This document shows, one piece after another, positions 13,714 to 20,940 of a DNA stretch of 21,355 nucleotides. Below the pieces are notes generated by a model. The model did not search any database. It was given only the letters and a program-made list of their open reading frames with translations, and was not told the origin of the DNA. The translations under genes were made by a program, and so were the position numbers. Source of the DNA: Acetomicrobium sp. UBA3949 (lineage in GTDB: Bacteria; Synergistota; Synergistia; Synergistales; Acetomicrobiaceae); contig DGDP01000015.1 in assembly GCA_002385485.1 (NCBI GenBank), positions 1 through 21,355 of the forward strand, in the 5' to 3' direction. The stretch's first letter is position 1; the number at the start of each line of letters is the position of its first letter.

Positions 13714-15256
13714 GCTCTTTTTTGCCCCCCTGTCCATCCGAGGCTATTCCTGCCATCATAAGTCCTATTTTTTCTATATGGCTTCTATCGGGGGCCTCGA
13801 TAGTTCCCATCAATCTGCCCCTATACATAACCGCCAACAGGTCGCTCAGCATGAGAAGTTCGTCCAGATCTTCGGATATAAGCAAAACTGCTCCACCCTC
13901 CTCCTTAGCTGCAAGCAACTTTTCTCTAACGAATGCAGTGGCCTTTACGTCGAGCCCCCAGGTGGGGTGCATCGCAATCACGACCTTCATGTTGTCCGAT
14001 AACTCCCTGGCCAATATGAGCTTTTGCTGATTCCCTCCCGAGAGCATCCTGACTGCAACGTCAATGCCAGGAGTGAGGATGTCGTAACTTTCGATTAGGT
14101 ATCCTGAGTCCCTGTATACCTCATCCCAATCGATGAAAAAACCTCTCCTGTAGGGAGGGCGCCAATACTTTCTCAGTGCCACGTTTTCTGCAACGTTCAT
14201 ATTGGGGACCAGCCCAACGCCCTTCCTGTCGGCGGGTATATATTTAACTCCTAGATCTACCATGCGCCTCGCCGACGCAGAAGTTACATCTTCCACTGTA
14301 AAATACAGTCTTCCTCTTTCTATGTGTCTCATGCCTGCCAGGGCCTCGGCCAATTCGCCCTGTCCGTTTCCGCTGACACCTGCGATGCCAAGTATCTGGT
14401 TTTCTCTTAAGGTCAGCGAAACGCCATCGACCGCGACAAGGCCTTTGTCGTTTCTGACCCTAATCTCTTCTGCGATGAGAATAGGCTTGCCAGGGGGCTT
14501 ACGGCTTACGCCGACTTTTATCTCTCCTACCCCACCGCTTCCTACCATCATCTCCGCCAGCTTTTCTGCCGTAACTTCGCGGGCGGACAAAGTACCAACA
14601 ACTCTGCCACGCCTCAAGACAGTTATTCTGTCGGAGATCTCAAACACTTCCTTCAGCTTATGGGATATGAAGACTATGCCAAAACCCTCTTCTTTCATAT
14701 GCTTAACAGTCTCGAACAATTTTTCGGTCTCTTGCGGAGTCAGAACCGAGGTGGGCTCATCCAATATCAGTATTTTGGCTTTATGAAAAAGCATCCGCAG
14801 GATAGCAACCCGCTGTTGTTCGCCAATGGAAAGTTGCCATACCGGAGACAAAGGATCCACGTCAAGGCCGTATCTGGCCGACAGCTCCCTTATCCTGGCA
14901 CATGTAGCGTTCTCTTTTACTATAAAATCCCTCTCGGCGCTGCCAAGGGCCATGTTTTCCCAGACGGTGAGACTTGGCACCAGCATAAAGTGTTGATGAA
15001 CTATGCCTATGCCCTGGGCTATAGCATCTTTGGGCGAACGAAACACCACCTCATGACCCTCCAGCTCGATCGTGCCCTCGTCAGGTTGGTACAAACCGCA
15101 CAATATGCTCATAAGCGTGCTTTTTCCGGCACCGTTTTCCCCAAGCAGGGCGTGGACCTCGCCTGCCTTCAAGTCAAAATCCACATCATCGTTTGCCTTT
15201 ATGTCGTAAAAGGTCTTTGTTATTCCGCGCATATTTACAAGAACTTTTTCAGCCAT
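13706..15256 (-). CDS. BMP-type nucleoside ABC transporter, duplicated ATPase subunit
   Basis: This 516-residue protein holds two ABC domains. The first (about 5-235) has Walker A GENGAGKST (39-47), Q-loop QHFMLVP, signature LSIGEQQRV (142-150) and Walker B ILILDEP (162-168), so it should hydrolyse ATP. The second (about 260-505) has a signature LSGGNQQKL (405-413). Its P-loop reads GVSGNGQGE and its Walker B ends AMHPTWGLD, lacking the usual Lys and Glu. Such a degenerate second half is normal for the RbsA/MglA/NupO type. The longest frame begins at 15298 inside the terminator stem. The ATG at 15256 has GGAGG at 6-7 nt and begins MAEKVLVNMRG, so it is the start. The gene lies downstream of the binding-protein gene, with an intrinsic terminator between. 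Confidence 0.93.
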   Translation of the reverse strand: MAEKVLVNMRGITKTFYDIKANDDVDFDLKAGEVHALLGENGAGKSTLMSILCGLYQPDEGTIELEGHEVVFRSPKDAIAQGIGIVHQHFMLVPSLTVWENMALGSAERDFIVKENATCARIRELSARYGLDVDPLSPVWQLSIGEQQRVAILRMLFHKAKILILDEPTSVLTPQETEKLFETVKHMKEEGFGIVFISHKLKEVFEISDRITVLRRGRVVGTLSAREVTAEKLAEMMVGSGGVGEIKVGVSRKPPGKPILIAEEIRVRNDKGLVAVDGVSLTLRENQILGIAGVSGNGQGELAEALAGMRHIERGRLYFTVEDVTSASARRMVDLGVKYIPADRKGVGLVPNMNVAENVALRKYWRPPYRRGFFIDWDEVYRDSGYLIESYDILTPGIDVAVRMLSGGNQQKLILARELSDNMKVVIAMHPTWGLDVKATAFVREKLLAAKEEGGAVLLISEDLDELLMLSDLLAVMYRGRLMGTIEAPDRSHIEKIGLMMAGIASDGQGGKKEHD

Positions 15257-15282
15257 ATTTATCCTCCGCCCAATCGGTAAAA

Positions 15283-15314
15283 AAGAGCACGTAAGCATTT
15301 GCTTACGTGCTCTT
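15283..15314 (-). terminator. Intercistronic intrinsic terminator between binding-protein and ATPase genes
   Basis: AAGAGCACGTAAGCA (15283-15297) and TGCTTACGTGCTCTT (15300-15314) form a perfect 15-bp stem with a minimal loop. On the minus strand it is followed by a run of T. It begins 7 nt after the binding-protein stop and ends before the ATPase SD. It would let most transcripts stop after the binding-protein gene while some read through. Confidence 0.88.
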
Positions 15315-15320
15315 TGCAGT

Positions 15321-16403
15321 TTATTTGGGCAATTCTCCTTCTACGCCCTCGACCAGCCAATTCATCGACAAGAGGTCCTGATCGGTAAGTTTTTGGCCTT
15401 CTTTAACGATCAAATTTCCCTTGTTGTCTTTAATGGGCCCTTCGAATACATCCCACTCGCCGGACGCAATGCGTTGTCTTTCTCCTTCCACCAGGTCTTT
15501 TACGGCATCGGGAACATCTTTGGCGTAGGGAGCCAATGCTACCATGCCTTTATCCAAACCCCACCATATGTCTTCCGGCTCCCAGGTGCCATTGATCACC
15601 TTTTCGACGGTGTATTTATAAACCACTCCCCAATTCCAGACGGGCGCCGTAAGGTGCTTTGTGGGAGCATATTGGGACATGTCGTTGTTGTAACCTACGA
15701 CGTAAACTCCAGCCTCTTCCGCAGCCTGAGGTACGGATCCGGTGTTAGCGTGCATTGCAAGCACGTCAGCTCCAGCATCGACCAGAGCCTTGGCTGCTTC
15801 CTTCTCCTTTCCGGGGTCAATCCAGGAAAATAGCCACACCACCTTCACCTTAACGTCGGGGTTGGCTCTGCGGGCGCCCAAGGTAAAGGCATTTAATCCC
15901 CTGATCACCTCCGGGATGGGATGAGCTGCAACGAAACCGATCACGTTTTTCTTAGTCATGCTGCCGGCAACCAAACCGGACAAATATCTTGCCTGGTACA
16001 TTCTGCCGAAATATATGCCCACGTTATCAGCCATCTTAAAGCCCGAACAGTGCATGAAAATGACGTCGGGGTGGCGTTTCGCCGCTTCCTGCACATAATC
16101 CATGTATCCAAAGGAGGTGGCGAAGATCACCTTTGCTCCGTTTCTTATGAAGTTTTCCATTGCCCTGACCGAATCGGGCCCCTCCGGAACGGATTCAACA
16201 TACATGGTAGTTACGGCGGGAAAGGCCTTTTCCACATCGAGCCTTCCAAGATCGTGCATGTAGGTCCATCCGCCATCGCCTATGGGACCATTGTAAAGCC
16301 AGGCAGCCTTGAGCTTGTCTGCAGGGACGGCTTCGAAGGACATGGCAGCGGCACTAAAAAGACAGAGCGTTAAGAGAGCGACAATAAGAGCCATCTTCCT
16401 CAT
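15321..16403 (-). CDS. BMP-family (PnrA-like) periplasmic nucleoside-binding protein
   Basis: This 360-residue protein has an N-terminal signal peptide (MRKMALIVALLTLCLFSAAA, cleavage near residue 20-23). There is no clear lipobox, so it is probably a soluble periplasmic protein of a diderm cell. The mature part has the BMP/PnrA features: AAWLYNGPIGDGGWTYMHD (33-51), a VIFATSFGYMDY segment, YFGRMYQARYLSGLVAG, GFVAAHPIPEVIRGLNAF, and VYVVGYNNDMSQYAP. These proteins bind purine nucleosides or related bases and pass them to the cognate permease. It is the first gene of the operon, with ATG at 16403 and GGGAGG about 10 nt upstream. The divergent gpt gene supports a purine substrate. A strong terminator follows the stop. 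Confidence 0.92.
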   Translation of the reverse strand: MRKMALIVALLTLCLFSAAAMSFEAVPADKLKAAWLYNGPIGDGGWTYMHDLGRLDVEKAFPAVTTMYVESVPEGPDSVRAMENFIRNGAKVIFATSFGYMDYVQEAAKRHPDVIFMHCSGFKMADNVGIYFGRMYQARYLSGLVAGSMTKKNVIGFVAAHPIPEVIRGLNAFTLGARRANPDVKVKVVWLFSWIDPGKEKEAAKALVDAGADVLAMHANTGSVPQAAEEAGVYVVGYNNDMSQYAPTKHLTAPVWNWGVVYKYTVEKVINGTWEPEDIWWGLDKGMVALAPYAKDVPDAVKDLVEGERQRIASGEWDVFEGPIKDNKGNLIVKEGQKLTDQDLLSMNWLVEGVEGELPK

Positions 16404-16489
16404 TTCGCATCAACCTCCCAATTAAAATTTAAAAACCTTCACATAAAATTTTACCTTCTTTTTCAACGCTCTTCAATTAAGGAAAAACT

Positions 16490-16518
16490 TTAATAAAACC
16501 ATAGCATGACTTCATCAA
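16490..16518 (-). promoter_or_regulatory. Candidate promoter for the BMP transporter operon
   Basis: Read on minus, TTGATG (16518-16513) and TATTAA (16495-16490) are 17 bp apart and lie about 90 bp before the binding-protein start. Both are partial consensus matches. The rest of the 314-bp divergent region (16404-16717) is AT-rich. No purine-riboswitch core was recognised in it on either strand. Confidence 0.35.
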
Positions 16519-16637
16519 TGACGCCCTTTATCAAACTAGCCACGCAATCGGCATATAATATCTCCTAATACGCTGATTTAATAATATATACAAACATGGC
16601 ATCGCAAAGGATATCGCTTTTTCAAATGGAAAATTAA

Positions 16638-16646
16638 TGCTAAAAT
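16638..16646 (+). promoter_or_regulatory. Candidate extended -10 promoter for gpt
   Basis: TGCTAAAAT is an extended -10 element (TGn then TAAAAT at 16641-16646). No good -35 is seen at 17 bp. It would give a leader of about 65 nt before the gpt ATG at 16718. Confidence 0.35.
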
Positions 16647-16717
16647 ATAACCTCACTAAAAGGATCAGGGCACTTCAAATCGCAATAATATCAATAACAA
16701 AGAAAAGGAGATGCAAA

Positions 16718-17206
16718 ATGACCGGCAAAGACCGTTACAGAAGGACCTATCCAGTATCGTGGGACCAACTGCATAAGGATAGTAAGGCCTTGGCTTGGCG
16801 CTTGATAGATACAGGACAGAGGTGGGATAAGATAATCGCCGTCGTGCGGGGCGGCTTGGTTCCTGCTGCGATAATTGCCAGGGAGTTGGATATACACTAT
16901 GTGGATACCGTATGCGTCTCAAGCTACACATTAAAGGAACAAGGAGAATTGAAGATCATAAAAAGCATAGAGGGGCTGAATGGCGAGAACGCGCTCATAA
17001 TCGACGATTTAGTGGACACGGGAAAAACAGCGAGGATCGTGAGGCAAATGCTTCCCCATGCCCACTTTGCCACCGTCTATGCCAAGCCGGATGGAAGGCC
17101 TTACGTTGATACTTACGTGACGGAAGTCAGCCAGGACACCTGGATTCTGTTTCCCTGGGATTCGGAGATTCAGTTCATCGAACCTCTGATCCAACAAAAG
17201 CCATAG
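16718..17206 (+). CDS. gpt: Xanthine-guanine phosphoribosyltransferase
   Basis: This 162-residue purine phosphoribosyltransferase closely resembles E. coli Gpt (152 residues) in motif order. It has YPVSWDQLH at the N-terminus, IIAVVRGGLVPAAIIARELDI (RGG at 44-46), VDTVCVSSY, the PRPP-binding loop ALIIDDLVDTGKTA (92-105), FATVYAKPDGRPYVDTY, and SQDTWILFPWD. It converts xanthine, guanine or hypoxanthine plus PRPP to the nucleotide, salvaging imported bases. A longer frame starts at 16637, but the ATG at 16718 has AAAGGAG 7-8 nt upstream and matches the family start. It is divergent from the BMP nucleoside transporter. It ends 1 nt from the stop of the convergent bioY gene. Confidence 0.92.
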   Translation: MTGKDRYRRTYPVSWDQLHKDSKALAWRLIDTGQRWDKIIAVVRGGLVPAAIIARELDIHYVDTVCVSSYTLKEQGELKIIKSIEGLNGENALIIDDLVDTGKTARIVRQMLPHAHFATVYAKPDGRPYVDTYVTEVSQDTWILFPWDSEIQFIEPLIQQKP

Positions 17207-17207
17207 A

Positions 17208-17780
17208 TCAACGTTTTGTCTCCAGCCCAACCCGAGGCTCAATTGTCTTGAGCTGCGGAACGATCCTGTAGGCAAGTATGGTAGCCGCAGCTGCCTTTAG
17301 CGTGTCGGCCGCCAAAAAAGGCAGCACTCCGATTTTAAGGGCACCCAGCAATGATATGTCCTTCCCCACCACGTAGTTTAAATTCAGGTAAAGACCCGTA
17401 ACTCCACAAAAATATATCGCGCCTACGCCAAGAAATGACCCTAAAAGATAACGAGGAAGTTTTGCACCCCCCTTAGAAACGCTTCCGGCCAAGTAGGAAG
17501 CGACTATGAAGCCTATCAAGTAGCCGAAGGTAGGAGAAAATATGATATGAGGCCCGCTCGTGCCGGCAAAGACCGGCAACCCCATCAAACCCATGCCTAT
17601 ATATACGACCTGAGACATGGCACCCCACTTCGGCCCCAAACACATCCCGGAAAGTAGAACGAAAAATACCTGTAGAGTCAGAGGAACGAGAGGAAAGGGA
17701 ATTCTAATCCATGCTCCCGCTGCCGTCAGACAGACGAACAATCCCGCCAGGATTATAGATTTAATTTCAGAATTGGACAT
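17208..17780 (-). CDS. bioY: BioY, biotin-specific S component of an ECF transporter
   Basis: This hydrophobic protein of 190 residues has about six membrane segments. BioY features are AGAWIRIPFPLVPLTLQVFF near the N-terminus, LLSGMCLGPKWGAMSQVVYI, GLMGLPVFAG, and SPTFGYLIGFIVASYLAG. BioY binds biotin in the membrane and imports it, alone or with shared EcfAT energy subunits, which are not in the window. The frame is open from a GTG at 17792, but that GTG is part of the GGAGGTG ribosome site. The ATG at 17780 is preferred. It lies 25 nt after yigZ on the same strand. Biotin is the cofactor of the carboxylase/decarboxylase system encoded at the left end, a functional rather than positional link. 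Confidence 0.9.
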   Translation of the reverse strand: MSNSEIKSIILAGLFVCLTAAGAWIRIPFPLVPLTLQVFFVLLSGMCLGPKWGAMSQVVYIGMGLMGLPVFAGTSGPHIIFSPTFGYLIGFIVASYLAGSVSKGGAKLPRYLLGSFLGVGAIYFCGVTGLYLNLNYVVGKDISLLGALKIGVLPFLAADTLKAAAATILAYRIVPQLKTIEPRVGLETKR

Positions 17781-17805
17781 AGGGGCTTTCACCTCCAGAA
17801 AATTA

Positions 17806-18435
17806 TCAGTCGATAACCCATTCCCATCTAACTACCCAACCCTGCCCCGCATAACTGATTAGCATTTCCTCGGCCTCCTTCACGAGAGAAAGGGGAATGT
17901 GACCGAAAAGAAGCACCCTCTCCCCATAACGGGCTTCCCACATCGACTCCTCCACCCCCATGGATCTAAACCTGGAGTAAATTAGGCTTTGTTTGTCGTA
18001 GGGCACCTCTATTTTTATTTTTCTGCTTTTAATTCTTTTGACCGTTCCCGCTGCTTTAATCGCTTCTTTTGCAGATAGGCTGTACGCTTCTATGAGCCCC
18101 CTCACACCCAACTTGACCCCGCCGAAGTACCTAGTCACTACTATCGCCGTATTGGTGAGGCCAGCCCGGGCGATCTCCCCCAATATAGGCTTGCCGGCCG
18201 TTCCCGAAGGTTCCCCTGCATCGGAATAGTGCTCACGAAGAAGATCTACACCTACCCTGTAGGCCCAGCAATTGTGGGTGGCATTTGCGTGCTCCTTCGA
18301 TATGGTCCTTATGAATCTCCTTGCATCTTCGGTCGAGCGCGCTATTTCAAGATGACCGATGAAGCGAGACCTCTTTATAACAAGCTCTACCGCGGCTCCT
18401 TTTTTGGGTTCCAGGTAAACTTGATCTTCCTTCAA
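17806..18435 (-). CDS. yigZ: YigZ / IMPACT family protein
   Basis: This 209-residue protein has an N-terminal IMPACT domain (about 15-130) with ATHNCWAYRVG, SDAGEPSGTAGKPIL (71-85), and VVTRYFGGVKLGVRGL (99-114). A C-terminal ferredoxin-like half follows (EVPYDKQSLIYSRFRSMGV). The family is widespread and is linked to ribosome or proline-related functions, but the bacterial role is not settled. It starts with TTG at 18435, immediately after the TAG stop of the HIT gene (18436-18438), with GGAGG inside the end of that gene. The zero gap suggests tight translational coupling. Confidence 0.93.
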   Translation of the reverse strand: MKEDQVYLEPKKGAAVELVIKRSRFIGHLEIARSTEDARRFIRTISKEHANATHNCWAYRVGVDLLREHYSDAGEPSGTAGKPILGEIARAGLTNTAIVVTRYFGGVKLGVRGLIEAYSLSAKEAIKAAGTVKRIKSRKIKIEVPYDKQSLIYSRFRSMGVEESMWEARYGERVLLFGHIPLSLVKEAEEMLISYAGQGWVVRWEWVID

Positions 18436-18921
18436 CTATTCCTCCCACGCCTCCTTTAGCTTCCTGTAGGTGACATCCAGGGCTTCCGGTATCACCTTTG
18501 TCTCTCCGACAACGGGCATGAAATTAGTGTCACCCTCCCACCTGGGGACTATGTGCACGTGAACGTGGTCCTCGAAACCGGCTCCTGCGACTTTTCCCAT
18601 GTTTATTCCGATGTTGAATCCATGGGGATCCATAGTTTTTTTAAGAGCTTTTAAGCACTTTTGGACGAGGAGGTTTATCTCCAGTATCTCCTCCTGATTT
18701 AATTCGTCGTAATTGCCCGTATGGCGATAGGGCGCCACCATTAGGTGTCCCGGGTTATAAGGGAAGGCGTTAAACATTATGAAGGCTTTTTTGCCTCTGT
18801 ATAATATTAGTCTTTTTTCGTCTTCCCTTTCTTTTATGAACTCGCAAAATATGCAATCTATCTTTTCCTTGTTCGATTTGTCTATATATTTCATTCGCCA
18901 TGGTGCATGGAGAACATCCAT
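18436..18921 (-). CDS. HIT-family (histidine triad) nucleotide hydrolase/transferase
   Basis: This 161-residue protein has the histidine triad EDHVHVHIVPRWEGD, with H119, H121 and H123. H121 or H123 is the catalytic base and the triad binds the alpha-phosphate. An N-terminal DCIFCEF (C23, C26) plus H67 in PYRHTGN is consistent with the zinc site of many bacterial HIT proteins. NAFPYNPGHLMVAPYRH and GFNIGINMGKVAGAGFEDH are typical of the Ap4A-hydrolase/phosphorylase-like branch, which cleaves dinucleoside polyphosphates or nucleoside phosphoramidates. The exact substrate is not predictable. The frame is open from an ATG at 18936; the ATG at 18921 is 8 nt from GGAGG and is preferred. It is the first gene of a HIT-yigZ-bioY unit. 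Confidence 0.9.
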   Translation of the reverse strand: MDVLHAPWRMKYIDKSNKEKIDCIFCEFIKEREDEKRLILYRGKKAFIMFNAFPYNPGHLMVAPYRHTGNYDELNQEEILEINLLVQKCLKALKKTMDPHGFNIGINMGKVAGAGFEDHVHVHIVPRWEGDTNFMPVVGETKVIPEALDVTYRKLKEAWEE

Positions 18922-18948
18922 CGCAATTCCCTCCATCCTTTCCGTTTC

Positions 18949-18984
18949 ACCTCAAAAATGTTTCACGTGAAACATTTTTGAGGT
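18949..18984. other. parS: Perfect 36-bp palindrome containing an exact parS (ParB-binding) site
   Basis: The core TGTTTCACGTGAAACA (18959-18974) equals the established 16-bp parS consensus bound by ParB/Spo0J. The symmetry extends 10 bp further on each side without mismatch, giving 18 perfect pairs with no loop. It lies between the divergent HIT and etfB genes. It also falls within the likely leader of the HIT transcript (see the promoter at 19010). No T-run follows on either strand and both flanking genes start here, so it does not look like a terminator. parS sites act as the chromosome centromere and usually cluster near oriC, so this locus may be origin-proximal. Confidence 0.85.
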
Positions 18985-19009
18985 CCACATGATATATGGC
19001 TCCGCCTGG

Positions 19010-19018
19010 ATTATAACA
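19010..19018 (-). promoter_or_regulatory. Extended -10 promoter for the HIT-yigZ-bioY unit
   Basis: On minus, the sequence TGTTATAAT gives a perfect TATAAT (19015-19010) with the TGn extension. No good -35 is seen. Transcription would begin near 19003 and run through the parS palindrome before the HIT start. Confidence 0.45.
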
Positions 19019-19097
19019 TGATCGTGGAATATCGGGCCCAGCGATCCAAAGGAGTATTTCAAAGACTTAACTAATGAGTTATGAGAACATGACATTG

Positions 19098-19106
19098 TGC
19101 TATAAT
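19098..19106 (+). promoter_or_regulatory. Extended -10 promoter for etfBA
   Basis: TGCTATAAT combines a perfect TATAAT (19101-19106) with a TGn extension. The -35 region is weak (TTATGA at 19079-19084, 16 bp spacing). The predicted leader is about 40 nt and ends with a TTGGAGG SD. Confidence 0.55.
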
Positions 19107-19152
19107 ATGTGACAATTTACAGGTTATCGCGAAAAATTGGAGGTAGCAAACC

Positions 19153-19935
19153 ATGAATATAATTGTGCTGACAAAGGTCGTGCCCGACATAGAAAGGGTG
19201 AAGTTCGACGCAGCCAGGGGAGTGGTGGACAGAAGTTCGGCACCACAGGAGATCAACCCCTTCGACCTCAACGCCATAGAGGAGGCCGTAAGGCTTAAAG
19301 AGCGTCACGGCGGGAGGATAACAGCCATATCCATGGGCCCGAGTGATGTAGAGCAAACCCTCAAAGACACCATAGCCAGGGGCGTCGACGAGGCCATTTT
19401 GCTCACGGACAAGAAGTTTGCAGGTTCTGACACCTTGGCGACCTCTTATGCCCTGTCTCAGGCGATTAAGTCCACAGGCGACTTCGACATAGTGATCTGT
19501 GGAGAAAAGACCGTGGACGGCGACACGGGACAGGTGGGAGGCGAGGTATCGGAGTGGCTTGGCATATCATACCTTCCCTATACGTCTAAGTTGGATTACG
19601 AAGATGGGAAATTCAAGGCAAGAGTGGAGCTTGAGAACATTATATATGAGGTGGAGGCCAGCCCTCCATTGCTCGTCTCCGTCACCAAGGATATAAACAC
19701 CCCGCGCCTTCCTGGGTTTAGGGAAAAGCTCAATGCCCGAAAGGCCCAGGTAAAGAAGATGGATGCCGAGGGGATCGAAGCTGACGAAGGTCGCCTTGGT
19801 TTTAACGGATCACCTACATGGGTATACAAGATAGAGGTGCCCGAGGAAGGGCAGAGGGATTGCAAAATATACAAAGACCCCGAAAGCGGATTGAAGGAGA
19901 TCATGATCATGTTGGAATCGAGGGATTTGATATGA
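19153..19935 (+). CDS. etfB: Electron transfer flavoprotein beta subunit
   Basis: This 260-residue EtfB/FixA protein begins MNIIVLTKVVPDIERVKFD. It has the family core EINPFDLNAIEEAVRLKE and the nucleotide-binding signature CGEKTVDGDTGQVGGEVSEW (DGDTGQVG at 122-129). RLPGFREKLNARKAQ lies near the C-terminus. Etf takes electrons from acyl-CoA or related dehydrogenases and passes them on; some anaerobic types bifurcate electrons to ferredoxin. This cannot be decided from the sequence alone. A TTGGAGG SD precedes the ATG. The stop overlaps the etfA start by 4 nt (ATGA). No dehydrogenase or Etf-quinone oxidoreductase gene follows in the window. Confidence 0.94.
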   Translation: MNIIVLTKVVPDIERVKFDAARGVVDRSSAPQEINPFDLNAIEEAVRLKERHGGRITAISMGPSDVEQTLKDTIARGVDEAILLTDKKFAGSDTLATSYALSQAIKSTGDFDIVICGEKTVDGDTGQVGGEVSEWLGISYLPYTSKLDYEDGKFKARVELENIIYEVEASPPLLVSVTKDINTPRLPGFREKLNARKAQVKKMDAEGIEADEGRLGFNGSPTWVYKIEVPEEGQRDCKIYKDPESGLKEIMIMLESRDLI

Positions 19936-20912
19936 CCGCTAATGATAAAAGAGAAATACTGGTCTTTGCCGAGCAACGCAAAGGCAAAGTTCACCCCGTC
20001 ACAATTGAGCTTCTGGGCAAGGCCATTGAATTGAGCAATCGCCTTCCCCTCATGGTCTCATCGGTGCTTATGGGAAGGGACGTACAAGGCGAAGCGCAGG
20101 AATTAATTTATTATGGTGCAAAAAAGGTCTATCTCTTCGAAGACTCATCTTTGTATAGTTACGACCCAATTTTATATAAGACGAATATCGTAGCTTTGAC
20201 AAAAGAGATAAACCCCTACGCTATCCTCTTTGGGTCGACCCATATAGGAAGGTCCCTTGCTCCTCGGGTTGCCGCTTCCTTGCGAACCGGCCTGACGGCA
20301 GATTGCACGAATCTTTCCATAGACGAAGACGGGGCCTTTATCCAGATAAGGCCGGCCTTCACGGGAAATATATTGGCCCACATAAAGACCAAAACCTCTC
20401 CCAGCATGTCAACGGTTCGATACAAGGTCATGCAGCGCGCCAAAAGAGACGAAAAAAGAGAGGGCACTATCGTGAAGATGACGCCGCTGCCTAATGACCC
20501 CTCCTGGGAGGTAATTGACGAAAGAGTTATCGAGGGCATCAACCTTCCCGACGCTGAAGTCATAGTATCGGGCGGAAGGGGACTCAAAAGGGCGGAGGAC
20601 TTCAAAATGTTAGAGGAGCTCGCGAAGCTTTTGGGAGGAGTCGTAGGATCGAGCAGGCCCCTCGTGGACGAAGGATGGATAGGAAAGGAACATCAAGTAG
20701 GTTTTAGCGGCAATACGGTCAAGCCAAAACTTTATATCGCCTGTGGCATCTCGGGAAGTCCGCAGCATCTAGCCGGAATGAGGGACTCCGAAATGATAGT
20801 GGCCATAAACAGCGACCCGTCGGCCCCCATTTTCAGATACGCCGACATGGGAATCATCGGTGATATTTACGAGATAATACCCAAAATGATAGAAAAACTT
20901 AAAAGACGGTAA
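19932..20912 (+). CDS. etfA: Electron transfer flavoprotein alpha subunit
   Basis: This 326-residue EtfA/FixB protein has an N-terminal alpha/beta domain (to about 190) and the C-terminal FAD-binding domain. FAD motifs are IVSGGRG (211-217), GSSRPLVDEGW (239-249), and HQVGFSGNTVKPKLYIACG continuing ISGSPQHLAGM (254-283). ADMGIIGDIYEIIPKMIEKL closes the chain. It forms the heterodimer with EtfB in the cytoplasm. It has no extra N-terminal ferredoxin domain. The frame is open from 19818, inside etfB. The ATG at 19932, overlapping the etfB stop as ATGA, is the clear start. A hairpin follows the stop. Confidence 0.95.
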   Translation: MTANDKREILVFAEQRKGKVHPVTIELLGKAIELSNRLPLMVSSVLMGRDVQGEAQELIYYGAKKVYLFEDSSLYSYDPILYKTNIVALTKEINPYAILFGSTHIGRSLAPRVAASLRTGLTADCTNLSIDEDGAFIQIRPAFTGNILAHIKTKTSPSMSTVRYKVMQRAKRDEKREGTIVKMTPLPNDPSWEVIDERVIEGINLPDAEVIVSGGRGLKRAEDFKMLEELAKLLGGVVGSSRPLVDEGWIGKEHQVGFSGNTVKPKLYIACGISGSPQHLAGMRDSEMIVAINSDPSAPIFRYADMGIIGDIYEIIPKMIEKLKRR

Positions 20913-20921
20913 ATTATAACG

Positions 20922-20940
20922 GGCAGCCCTCGAGGCTGCC
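20922..20940. terminator. Hairpin between convergent etfA and the AI-2E gene
   Basis: GGCAGCC (20922-20928) and GGCTGCC (20934-20940) form a 7-bp G+C-rich stem with loop CTCGA. It lies exactly between the etfA stop (20912) and the minus-strand stop (20941). The tracts on either side (TTATCTCTTT on plus, CGTTATAATTT on minus) are only modestly T-rich. Confidence 0.65.

Noticed and set aside
14202..14786. 194-residue plus-strand open frame inside the ABC ATPase
   Set aside because: It lies opposite the Walker and signature motifs of the real minus-strand gene and is rich in Ser/Pro/Thr as expected for an antisense shadow.
16404..16717. A purine riboswitch between the BMP operon and gpt
   Set aside because: The gene context invites it, but the conserved purine-aptamer core segments were not seen on either strand.
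18949..18984. The parS palindrome as a rho-independent terminator
   Set aside because: Both neighbouring genes start, rather than end, beside it. Neither strand has a following T run, and the 16-bp core is an exact match to parS.
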